A stretch of 64,000 bases of DNA from Indibacter alkaliphilus LW1. GTDB lineage: Bacteria; Bacteroidota; Bacteroidia; Cytophagales; Cyclobacteriaceae. A program made the position numbers and the translations under genes. The notes under the pieces were generated by a model. That model was not told where the DNA came from, did no database searches, and saw nothing but the letters and a program-made list of their open reading frames with translations. Of the stretch, positions 33,939-41,037 are shown one piece after another. How positions within the stretch are numbered: position 1 is the first letter of the stretch; each line of letters begins with the position of its first letter. The stretch is from NCBI RefSeq assembly GCF_000295935.2, contig NZ_ALWO02000047.1, forward strand, positions 1 to 64,000, read 5' to 3'.

Positions 33939-34807
33939 CCAAAATAACCAGAAGAAACAGCCTGAAAAAGATCACATTGGGGGCTGCTGCCCTTAGTGGA
34001 ATATCCATATTGGAAGGACAGGCTGAAGAGGCTAAAAGTCCTCTAAAAGGAAATGTCAACCATGCTGTATGCCATTGGCCTTTCAATCCTATGAGTTTGG
34101 AGGATCTATGTATAGCTGTCAAAAAAATCGGATTCAATGCCATAGATCTGGTAGGGCCTAACAATTGGCATATCCTTAAAAAACATGGCGTAGAATGCTC
34201 ACTTTGCAATGGGGCAGAATTGAGCATAGAAAAAGGATGGAATGACCCTCAATATCATGATGAATTAATTGCACGATATACTGATATCATTCCTAAAGTA
34301 GCCGAGGCAGGATATAAAAACCTGATTTGCTTCAGTGGAAACAGAAATGGAATGGACGATGCAACAGGCATGAAAAATTGTGCTGAGGGCTTGAAGAAAA
34401 TAACAGGATTAGCAGAAAAACATGGTGTAACACTCATCATGGAACTGCTCAATAGTCGGGTAGACCATCGGGATTACATGTGTGACAAAAGCGCTTGGGG
34501 AATTGAACTTTGCAAAATGGTGGAATCTGAGAACTTTAAACTTCTCTATGACATCTACCACATGCAGATTATGGAAGGTGATATCATCAGATCCATCAAA
34601 AATAACCATCAGTATTTTGGGCATTACCATACGGCAGGCAACCCTGGAAGAAATGAAATAGATGATACCCAAGAAATCAATTACCCTGCAGTGGTAAGGG
34701 CTGTTTTGGACACGGGGTATACCGGTTATTTCTGTCAGGAATTTATTCCTACCAAGACAGATAAAATAGCTTCCTTAGAAGAAGCAATCAAAATTTGTGA
34801 TTTATAA
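33935..34807 (+). CDS. TAT-exported hydroxypyruvate isomerase-like TIM-barrel protein
   Basis: A 290-residue protein with a twin-arginine signal (KITRRNSLKK, then LGAAALSGI). The barrel follows the hydroxypyruvate isomerase/sugar epimerase pattern: CHWPFNPMSLEDL, LIMELLNSRVDH with a metal Glu, LLYDIYHMQIMEGD with metal Asp and His, GHYHTAGNPGRNEID, and GYFCQEFIPT with the last Glu. These ligands suggest an active metal-dependent isomerase or epimerase. TAT export puts it in the periplasm, like its neighbours. It overlaps the MFS gene by four bases and precedes the GMC gene by 21. Confidence 0.87.
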   Translation: MTKITRRNSLKKITLGAAALSGISILEGQAEEAKSPLKGNVNHAVCHWPFNPMSLEDLCIAVKKIGFNAIDLVGPNNWHILKKHGVECSLCNGAELSIEKGWNDPQYHDELIARYTDIIPKVAEAGYKNLICFSGNRNGMDDATGMKNCAEGLKKITGLAEKHGVTLIMELLNSRVDHRDYMCDKSAWGIELCKMVESENFKLLYDIYHMQIMEGDIIRSIKNNHQYFGHYHTAGNPGRNEIDDTQEINYPAVVRAVLDTGYTGYFCQEFIPTKTDKIASLEEAIKICDL

Positions 34808-34828
34808 TACATTCAATTAACAATAATT

Positions 34829-36508
34829 ATGGCGGATAATTCGTATGATGCAATCGTTGTCGGGTCCGGAATCAGTGGAGGTTGGGCAGCGAAAGAATTA
34901 ACAGAAAAAGGATTGAAAGTCCTTTTGCTTGAAAGAGGTCAAAATGTGGAGCATGTAAAAGACTATAAAACTGCTACCCAAGCACCTTGGGAAATTCCTC
35001 ACAGAGGAAGAAGGACTGTTGAAATGACAGAAAACCACCCAAATCTGAGAAGAGATTATGTACTCAACGAGCAAAATTTAGACTGGTGGGCACATGAAAG
35101 TGATTCCCCTTATGTTGAAAAAAAGCCTTTCACTTGGTTTAGAGGATATCAGGTCGGTGGCAGGTCTCTTTTGTGGGGCAGACAGAGTTATAGGCTAGCG
35201 GATGTTGATTTCGAAGCAAATTTAAAAGAAGGAATTGCAATTGATTGGCCTATCAGGTATAAAGATATTGCTCCTTGGTACAGTTACGTAGAGAAATTTG
35301 CAGGGATTTCAGGAAACAAGGATGGATTGGCTATTCTTCCCGATGGAGATTTCCAACCTCCAATGCCACTCAACTGTGTCGAAAAAGATGTTGCCGAGAG
35401 AGTAAAAAAAGCTTTCGATAATAAAAGACATATAATCATCGGAAGACCTGCAAATATCACCCAACCCCTTGAGGGCCGAGTGCAATGTCAGTACAGAAAT
35501 AAATGCTGGTTAGGATGTCCTTTTGGAGGATATTTTAGTACACAGTCCTCAACCCTTCCTGCCGCTATGAAAACAGGAAACCTCACACTAAGGCCTTGGT
35601 CGATAGTCACCAAATTGATGTACGACAAGGATTCCAAAAAAGCAACCGGAGTAGAGGTTTTGGATGCGGAGACAAATGAAACCTATGAATTCAACGCGAA
35701 AATTGTCTTCTTATGTGCTTCGGCTTTTAACTCCACTGCAATATTGATGAGGAGTGCTACAGATATCTGGCCTGATGGTTTGGGCAGTAGTTCAGGAGAA
35801 CTAGGGCACAACGTAATGGACCACCACTTCAGATTAGGTGCCAATGGAATTGCTGAAGGCTACGAAGACAAATATTATTTTGGAAGAAGACCTACCGGAA
35901 TCTACATCCCGAGATTTAGAAACTTGGATGGGGAAAAAAGAGATTACCTCAGAGGCTTCGGATATCAGGGTGCTGCAAGTAGGTCAGGCTGGAGTAGAAA
36001 CGTAGCAGAAATGAACTTTGGCGCTCAACTGAAAGAGACACTGAGCGAACCCGGACCTTGGAGTATGGGAATCACAGCATTTGGAGAAATCCTCCCTTAC
36101 CACGAGAATACTATCAAACTAAGTAAAGATGTCAAAGACAAGTGGGGTCTCTCTGTCTTGGAAATGAATGCTGAGATCAAGGAAAATGAAAAGAAAATGA
36201 GGGTGGATATGATGAATGATGCAGCTGAGATGCTTGAAGCTGCTGGACTCAAAAATGTCAACACCTTTGACGCAGGATATACATTTGGCCAAGGTATTCA
36301 CGAAATGGGTACAGCCAGAATGGGTAGAGATCCAAAAACATCTGTATTGAATGGAAACAATCAAGTCTGGGATGCGAAAAACGTGTTTGTGACTGACGGT
36401 GCCTTTATGACATCGGCTGCAGCACAAAACCCATCTTTGACTTACATGGCAATGACTGCTAGGGCTGCAGATTTTGCAGTAAATGAATTGAAAAAAGGAA
36501 ATTTATAA
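34829..36508 (+). CDS. GMC flavoprotein dehydrogenase with a CX5CX3CP Fe-S motif
   Basis: A 559-residue FAD enzyme. The FAD fold starts at once (VVGSGISGGWAAKEL, glycines 12, 14, 17), GGRSLLWG binds the flavin, and HEMGTARMGRDP with a late NPSLT form the active-site region. A Cys cluster, Cys220-x5-Cys226-x3-Cys230-Pro231, matches the [3Fe-4S] motif of bacterial FAD-dependent glucose dehydrogenase catalytic subunits. It has no signal of its own, but the following gene encodes a small TAT-carrying subunit, so hitch-hiker export is expected. Probable role: oxidation of a sugar or glycoside (likely C-3 or C-1) with electrons passed to cytochrome c. Confidence 0.9.
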   Translation: MADNSYDAIVVGSGISGGWAAKELTEKGLKVLLLERGQNVEHVKDYKTATQAPWEIPHRGRRTVEMTENHPNLRRDYVLNEQNLDWWAHESDSPYVEKKPFTWFRGYQVGGRSLLWGRQSYRLADVDFEANLKEGIAIDWPIRYKDIAPWYSYVEKFAGISGNKDGLAILPDGDFQPPMPLNCVEKDVAERVKKAFDNKRHIIIGRPANITQPLEGRVQCQYRNKCWLGCPFGGYFSTQSSTLPAAMKTGNLTLRPWSIVTKLMYDKDSKKATGVEVLDAETNETYEFNAKIVFLCASAFNSTAILMRSATDIWPDGLGSSSGELGHNVMDHHFRLGANGIAEGYEDKYYFGRRPTGIYIPRFRNLDGEKRDYLRGFGYQGAASRSGWSRNVAEMNFGAQLKETLSEPGPWSMGITAFGEILPYHENTIKLSKDVKDKWGLSVLEMNAEIKENEKKMRVDMMNDAAEMLEAAGLKNVNTFDAGYTFGQGIHEMGTARMGRDPKTSVLNGNNQVWDAKNVFVTDGAFMTSAAAQNPSLTYMAMTARAADFAVNELKKGNL

Positions 36509-36525
36509 TTTAAAGAACTCAAACC

Positions 36526-37086
36526 ATGGCAATGAATAGAAGAGACGCACTGAAAAGCGTAGCATTGATGATGGGAGGAGCAATGGTTGGCGCCAATGTA
36601 ATATTGACCGGTTGTGCTCCCGAAGACCAAATTGTTGGCTTGGAATTCTCTCCTAAGGACATCGCATATTTAGATGAAATTGGAGAGGCTATAATCCCGA
36701 CCACTGATACACCTGGTGCGAAAGCTACTCAAATAGGAGAATTTATGGTGAAAATGGTCAAAGACACCTACAACAGTGATCAACAACAAACTTTCGTCGA
36801 CGGAATCAATTTCATCAAGAAGGACTACAAAGATTCTAAAGGAAAAGAATTTATGGATGCCTCGACTGAAGAAAGAACTGAGTACCTCAACGAGCTAAAG
36901 TCAAAAGCCGGTGAGATGGAAGATCCATCCGTAAAAGCAGTAATAGGAATGCTGCAAGATCTTACTGTCCTGGGTTATTTTACTTCTGAAATTGGAGCCA
37001 CCCAGCAGCTTAGATACTATGAAGCTCCTGGCAGATATGATCCATGCATTGATTACAAACCAGGTGATAAAGCATATGCTTTGTAA
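36526..37086 (+). CDS. Gluconate 2-dehydrogenase subunit 3 family protein, TAT lipoprotein
   Basis: This 186-residue small subunit carries a TAT signal (MNRRDALKS, Arg5-Arg6) ending in a lipobox (VILTGC, Cys30). The mature part is helical with FSPKDIAYLDEIGEAIIPTTDTPGAK, the family signature, and ends DYKPGDKAYAL. In FAD-GDH and gluconate dehydrogenase this subunit pairs with the GMC subunit and brings it through the TAT system. The tight spacing (17 bases) to the GMC gene supports this. Lipid anchoring would hold the complex on the membrane. Confidence 0.9.
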   Translation: MAMNRRDALKSVALMMGGAMVGANVILTGCAPEDQIVGLEFSPKDIAYLDEIGEAIIPTTDTPGAKATQIGEFMVKMVKDTYNSDQQQTFVDGINFIKKDYKDSKGKEFMDASTEERTEYLNELKSKAGEMEDPSVKAVIGMLQDLTVLGYFTSEIGATQQLRYYEAPGRYDPCIDYKPGDKAYAL

Positions 37087-37107
37087 TTAAAAATTACTCA
37101 TTGAACT

Positions 37108-37140
37108 AAGAGACTGTACCGAAACAGTCTCTTTTAATTT
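37108..37140 (+). terminator. Hairpin after the small dehydrogenase subunit gene
   Basis: AAGAGACTGT, five-base loop, ACAGTCTCTT then TTAATTT. The T-run is short, so some read-through into the next isomerase gene is possible. Confidence 0.65.
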
Positions 37141-37148
37141 AACCCACT

Positions 37149-38051
37149 ATGAAAAATAGAAGAAAATTCTTACAAATGAGTGCTGTATTGGGAGTCGGAA
37201 GTATGCTCCCGCTTCAGTTTTGCACAAGCCCAAAGGAAGAATCAACTGAGCATGCAGAAACCAGCATCGGCACAGCTCAGGGCACCTTAAAAGATTTCGG
37301 TATTCAGATATATTCTGTCAAAGAGGATATGGCTAAAGACGCCAAAGGAACGTTGAAATCCATGGCCGATTTTGGCTATACCCAAGTGGAAGGCTTTGAT
37401 GGAGGAAAAGGAATATTTTGGGGTATGCCTCACAAGGATTTCAAAAATTACATGGATGATCTTGGGCTGGCTTTTATTGCTTCTCATTGTAATACATTTG
37501 AAGGTTTGGAAAGCCTGGCTGAACAAGCTGGAGAAATAGGAATGAAATATTTGATCAATCCTTATATAGGAGCTCAGAAATCCATCGATGAGTATAAAAA
37601 AATGGCTGATGCTTTCAACAAACAAGGAGAGATTTGCAAGCAACATGGTCTGAGGTTTGCCTATCACAACCATGGATATACATTTACCGAATTGGAAGGT
37701 CAGATTCCGCAGAATGTACTCATTGAAAACACTGACCCGGAGCTTGTAGACTTTGAAATGGACACTTATTGGGTTTACACAGCCGGACATGATCCTGAAG
37801 AATACATAAAGAAATATCCGGGCAGATTTAAATTAGGGCATGTCAAAGACAAATCAGGAGATTTACCATTTGAAGAAGCAAACGGATCGACTTTGATTGG
37901 TTCAGGCATCATGGACTTCGCAAGTATCCTGAGAACCGGAAAAGACAATGGGATGGATTACTTCATCGTAGAACAAGAAAGATTCGAAGGAACAAAACCT
38001 ATGGAAGCAGCTGAGAAGAACGCACAGTATATGAAAAGCTTTGTATTTTAA
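37149..38051 (+). CDS. Exported sugar phosphate isomerase/epimerase-like protein
   Basis: This 300-residue protein begins with a twin-arginine-type signal (KNRRKFLQM) and a Cys at 25 (PLQFC) that could be lipidated. The barrel has QIYSVKEDMAKD, RFAYHNHGYTF with metal-binding His, VDFEMDTYWVYTAGHDP with Glu/Asp, KLGHVKDKSGD and a late FIVEQERFEGT with the final Glu. It is the third isomerase-like barrel of the cluster and shares the style of proteins seen beside 3-keto-sugar enzymes. Substrate and reaction are unknown. It may be transcribed with the dehydrogenase genes by read-through. Confidence 0.87.
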   Translation: MKNRRKFLQMSAVLGVGSMLPLQFCTSPKEESTEHAETSIGTAQGTLKDFGIQIYSVKEDMAKDAKGTLKSMADFGYTQVEGFDGGKGIFWGMPHKDFKNYMDDLGLAFIASHCNTFEGLESLAEQAGEIGMKYLINPYIGAQKSIDEYKKMADAFNKQGEICKQHGLRFAYHNHGYTFTELEGQIPQNVLIENTDPELVDFEMDTYWVYTAGHDPEEYIKKYPGRFKLGHVKDKSGDLPFEEANGSTLIGSGIMDFASILRTGKDNGMDYFIVEQERFEGTKPMEAAEKNAQYMKSFVF

Positions 38052-38063
38052 GCTTTAAGGTTG

Positions 38064-38096
38064 GGCAGGTCAATGAAACTGACCTGCCGGACTTTT
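38064..38096. terminator. Terminator-like hairpin between convergent genes
   Basis: GGCAGGTCA, short loop, TGACCTGCC, then CGGACTTTTAA. The T-run is weak on the plus strand. It lies between the exported isomerase and the minus-strand membrane protein. Confidence 0.6.
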
Positions 38097-38745
38097 AAGA
38101 GAGCTCATCTCTTATATTTTTAGAAGTATATATCAGTAAGTAAATAATTACCATCAGAATCAAAAGCGCAGCTACCTCAAACTGCGACCAGATTTTTGAT
38201 CTATTCACGACTTTGTCTGAATTCATAGCAAGCTTACTTCCTTCATCCATTTGGATCTGTGAAAGCTTTTTAAGGTCCGAAATCGCCCTTTCTATGTAGG
38301 AGTTATACTCTTTCACCTTTTTCTCATTCACACCCTCTGATTCGGAATAAATCAGTCTGTAATCAGCTATTCTTAAATTGTCTCTTATTATCCTTTTGAA
38401 GTCCATCAAAAACTCTTCTTCCAATGCTGTAAGCTTTGTCTTTTCAAACTCTGCTACCAATTCCAAAATTCTCAGCTCATGATCGCTGATTTCTTTGACT
38501 GCATCTGAATAATCGCTCTCAAACTCACAGTGGTTGATGAGTAACTTAATCCTGAATAATTTTTCAGATATGGTGAAGATATAGCTTTCTACTACCAGCC
38601 TATCTTCGTAAAAAGAAATAAAGCTATCTCCCAGCTCATTGAAATTTTTCCTTTCGAACAAGTTTTTGCCGAATATTACAACTATAAGAAAGGTGAGAAC
38701 GATAGCCACCTTTAGTTTGGAATTTTTGGGTTTTTTATTGCTCAT
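38095..38745 (-). CDS. Two-helix membrane protein with a periplasmic four-helix-bundle-like domain
   Basis: A 216-residue protein with an N-terminal transmembrane helix (about 11-25), a mostly helical charged middle (about 30-185), and a C-terminal transmembrane helix (about 187-206) followed by a ten-residue tail. The layout resembles the ligand-binding part of chemoreceptors and histidine kinases (4HB_MCP-like), but no HAMP, kinase or signalling domain follows. I do not recognise the family. It could be a stand-alone sensor part or the product of a truncated receptor gene. Confidence 0.6.
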   Translation of the reverse strand: MSNKKPKNSKLKVAIVLTFLIVVIFGKNLFERKNFNELGDSFISFYEDRLVVESYIFTISEKLFRIKLLINHCEFESDYSDAVKEISDHELRILELVAEFEKTKLTALEEEFLMDFKRIIRDNLRIADYRLIYSESEGVNEKKVKEYNSYIERAISDLKKLSQIQMDEGSKLAMNSDKVVNRSKIWSQFEVAALLILMVIIYLLIYTSKNIRDELS

Positions 38746-38884
38746 AGTACTTTCATTTCCTTTTATTGAAAATTAATCGGAAGGAGAGGCCAAGGTTTAT
38801 TGGCAGTTTGGGATTTTGACACAAGTAAGATTTTTGCTGATAAATTACCTAAAAATTGAAGGGTATTTTTCAAAAATAAAAAAC

Positions 38885-38912
38885 AAAAAAACCTCCACTA
38901 GAGAGGTTTTTA
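38885..38912 (-). terminator. Rho-independent terminator of the tRNA cluster
   Basis: On the minus strand: AAAAACCTC, seven-base loop, GAGGTTTTTTT then GTTTTT. It lies about 90 bases past the last tRNA-Lys gene. Confidence 0.8.
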
Positions 38913-38930
38913 AGTGATTTCGCTGAGCCT

Positions 38931-39020
38931 TCCCGAATCAGGCTTGCTTTGCTGCGCCTTCTCGGGATAAACTTCTCGCCCTTTGGCGCCGTTCCCAACT
39001 TTGGTGATCCCGCTGGGGCT
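38931..39020. repeat. 90-bp repeat copy A, overlapping tRNA-Lys 3' end
   Basis: Identical to the two tandem units at 39347-39526. It contains an imperfect TCCCGAAT/CTCGGGA hairpin and a CGCC/GGCG hairpin. Its last 19 bases are the 3' end of the tRNA-Lys gene, including the encoded CCA. It is preceded by CGCTGAGCCT, a near copy of the CGCTGGGGCT that ends every unit. Confidence 0.9.
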
Positions 39021-39077
39021 CGAACCCAGGACCCTAACATTAAAAGTGTTATGCTCTACCAGCTGAGCTACGGAATC
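39002..39077 (-). tRNA. tRNA-Lys (anticodon TTT), copy 2
   Basis: Read on the minus strand: acceptor GATTCCG/CGGGATC (one G-U), D-arm GCTC/GAGC, anticodon loop ACTTTTAAT with TTT, T-arm CTGGGTTCGAGCCCCAG, and an encoded CCA. It is identical to the copy at 39508-39583. Confidence 0.97.
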
Positions 39078-39128
39078 AATTCTTTATTAATAATAAGAGC
39101 ATCTCCTTGAGAGAGATGCTCAATACTG

Positions 39129-39202
39129 TGATCCTGTCAGGACTCGAACCTGAAACCTACTGCTTAGAAGGCAGTTGCTCTATCCAGTTGAGCTACAGGA
39201 CC
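39129..39202 (-). tRNA. tRNA-Arg (anticodon TCT)
   Basis: Minus strand: acceptor GGTCCTG with CAGGATC, D-arm GCTC/GAGC, anticodon loop CTTCTAA with TCT, T-arm TCAGGTTCGAGTCCTGA, discriminator A. CCA is not encoded. Confidence 0.97.
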
Positions 39203-39214
39203 TGGATAAATTTG

Positions 39215-39288
39215 TCGGGGTGGCAGGATTCGAACCTACGACCTCCTCGTCCCAAACGAGGCGCGATACCGGGCTACGCTACACCCCG
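39215..39288 (-). tRNA. tRNA-Pro (anticodon TGG)
   Basis: Minus strand: acceptor CGGGGTG with CACCCCG, D-arm with GTAGCGTAGCCCGGT, anticodon stem CCTCG/CGAGG with loop TTTGGGA (TGG), T-arm with GGTTCGAATCC. CCA is not encoded. Confidence 0.97.
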
Positions 39289-39346
39289 AACTTTACTAAA
39301 CTTTCAGAAAAACACTTTCGCTTTTCTCTGTAATGCTGCTGGGGCT

Positions 39347-39526
39347 TCCCGAATCAGGCTTGCTTTGCTGCGCCTTCTCGGGATAAACTTCTCGCCCTTT
39401 GGCGCCGTTCCCAACTTTGGTGATCCCGCTGGGGCTTCCCGAATCAGGCTTGCTTTGCTGCGCCTTCTCGGGATAAACTTCTCGCCCTTTGGCGCCGTTC
39501 CCAACTTTGGTGATCCCGCTGGGGCT
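39347..39526. repeat. Two tandem 90-bp units (copies B and C) with tRNA-Lys 3' ends
   Basis: Exact period of 90 bases. Each unit runs from TCCCGAATCAGG to CCCGCTGGGGCT. The end of copy C is the genuine 3' end of the upstream tRNA-Lys; the end of copy B (39418-39436) is a 19-base orphan piece of the same tRNA. Copy A downstream is identical. The first unit is preceded by GCTGGGGCT, so the units look inserted at that sequence. Confidence 0.93.
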
Positions 39527-39583
39527 CGAACCCAGGACCCTAACATTAAAAGTGTTATGCTCTACCAGCTGAGCTACGGAATC
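39508..39583 (-). tRNA. tRNA-Lys (anticodon TTT), copy 1
   Basis: Identical to 39002-39077, with encoded CCA. It is the first tRNA of the minus-strand cluster Lys-Pro-Arg-Lys, 43 bases downstream of a predicted start site. Confidence 0.97.
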
Positions 39584-39632
39584 TGTTACGTTTTGACTTG
39601 TTTTTTCTCAAATCATTACCGTAATTGGACTG

Positions 39633-39663
39633 CAAATTTAAGCTACTGAATTTAAAATGCAAA
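39633..39663 (-). promoter_or_regulatory. Promoter of the tRNA-Lys-Pro-Arg-Lys cluster
   Basis: On the minus strand TTTG (39660-39663), a 19-base spacer and TAAATTTG (39633-39640) are a perfect Bacteroidota promoter. The -33 box lies inside the first codons of the divergent TPR gene at 39657. Confidence 0.75.
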
Positions 39664-40385
39664 GTCTAACACGAATCTTTCTTACAAAATTTATAATATT
39701 TTTTGCAGCTTTTTTACAAAGCTTTAATTGTCAGGCTGATATATTGAAGCTCCAAAAAGCAGATTCTTTGTTTAGTAATCAAAACTATCAAGAAGCATAT
39801 GTGATCTATGAGGATTTACTCCAAAATGACGAATCTCACTCTCCATCTATGCTCCTAAAAATGGCCTTTATCGCAGAAGGAATTGGAGATTATTCAAAAG
39901 CTTCATTCTACTTGGCCAAATATTATGATGAGAACCCTAATCCCAGGGTAATCACCAAAATCAAAGCGCTCACTGAACAAAGTACTTTGATTGGCTACGA
40001 ACTGGATGATAAAGACAGATTTCTTAAATTTCTATCAGACCTTCAAATGGAAATCACAGGCTTGTTCAGCTTTCTTTTAATAGTGTCTTTGATTTTATTG
40101 ATTGTATATAAAAAGAGTGCAGACAGACCAAAATATTATATTCCGACCATTTTCCTGATTGTTTTTGTTTTTGCAGCAAATAACTTCCTCTCAGGTCCTA
40201 AAACCGGAATTGTTACAGGTAGTCCAACAATCATCATGGATAAGCCAACCGGTGCCGGGAAATTACTCGATATCGTAGATCCAGGTCACCGGGTAGTGAT
40301 CAAATCTTCCAAAGACATTTGGTACGAAGTAAACTGGGAAAATAAAAAGGCTTTTGTTAAAAAAGAAAGTATTACAAGACTCTAA
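39657..40385 (+). CDS. TPR and SH3-like domain membrane protein (BatE-like)
   Basis: A 242-residue protein with a signal sequence (to about NCQA), two TPR-like repeats (about 30-100: LQKADSLFSNQNYQEAYVIYEDLL, MAFIAEGIGDYSKASFYLAKYYDENP, quoted in parts), two transmembrane helices (about 134-150 and 160-176) and a C-terminal bacterial SH3-like domain (about 185-242, GPKTGIVTGSPTI, DPGHRVVIKSS and WYEVNW). This is the layout of BatE-type proteins, though no other bat genes are near. Probably a membrane-bound adaptor; function unknown. It meets the Lon-domain gene tail to tail with no gap. Confidence 0.7.
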   Translation: MQSLTRIFLTKFIIFFAAFLQSFNCQADILKLQKADSLFSNQNYQEAYVIYEDLLQNDESHSPSMLLKMAFIAEGIGDYSKASFYLAKYYDENPNPRVITKIKALTEQSTLIGYELDDKDRFLKFLSDLQMEITGLFSFLLIVSLILLIVYKKSADRPKYYIPTIFLIVFVFAANNFLSGPKTGIVTGSPTIIMDKPTGAGKLLDIVDPGHRVVIKSSKDIWYEVNWENKKAFVKKESITRL

Positions 40386-41012
40386 TCAAAAATCAAGAGG
40401 ATCAAGGTTTTTGAAATGGCCGTTCATTCTTATTTTCTTTTTGGCTGATTCCAAATCCCGCATGATGGGCAGTACTCTTTGAAAATGATGGATCAAAAAC
40501 ACCAATCTCTCCGACTCTTTTTCCAGTTGAACAAGTTCATACTCTTCTTCAATACTCAGACCTATTTTATGAGAAAAAGTAAATGAATTGATCTTCAAGG
40601 GTTTCAACTCTACTTCATATTCCATCAGCCTGAAGAATTCCCTGAGAAAAAATAAAAATTGTTCATAAATACTTTTATTGACCTTTAAATCATTGTCTTT
40701 GTAAACCACGTTTCCAGCTGCGTAAAGCTTACCCATCATAGGGTTATCAAAAGAAATAATTTCGAAAACCCTAGTTCCTAAAGTTTTGACATCCATGCGC
40801 CCATCCTCATAGATTTTTGTAATCTCCTGCAACTCAACCTCAGTCCCAATTGGCATAAGTTTGTCCAGATATACACAGATACCCATTAGCCTATTTCCAT
40901 TGTTGAGGTCGTGGATCAGTTGTCTATACCGTGGTTCGAATATATGTAGGTTCAATTGCTCACCTGGGAAGGCAACCAATTTCAAAGGAAACAAAGGCAA
41001 GTAATCACTCAT
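40386..41012 (-). CDS. LON peptidase substrate-binding domain protein
   Basis: A 208-residue protein made of the Lon N-terminal (LAN) domain only: LPLFPLKLVAFPGEQLNLHIFEPRY, GTEVELQEITKIYEDGRMDVKTLGTRVFEI and later ERLVFLIHHFQ, each given in parts. No ATPase or protease domain is present, so this is the stand-alone family of unknown role, possibly binding unfolded proteins in the cytoplasm. It is separated by 25 bases from the metalloprotease-like gene upstream on the same strand. Confidence 0.88.
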   Translation of the reverse strand: MSDYLPLFPLKLVAFPGEQLNLHIFEPRYRQLIHDLNNGNRLMGICVYLDKLMPIGTEVELQEITKIYEDGRMDVKTLGTRVFEIISFDNPMMGKLYAAGNVVYKDNDLKVNKSIYEQFLFFLREFFRLMEYEVELKPLKINSFTFSHKIGLSIEEEYELVQLEKESERLVFLIHHFQRVLPIMRDLESAKKKIRMNGHFKNLDPLDF

Positions 41013-41037
41013 AGTGATTTAACTACCTATAGGTATT

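Noticed and set aside
39107-39649. A 180-codon open frame and an 80-codon antisense frame over the tRNA cluster
   Set aside because: They read through tRNA genes and the 90-bp repeats; the repeated 30-residue blocks simply translate the 90-bp period.
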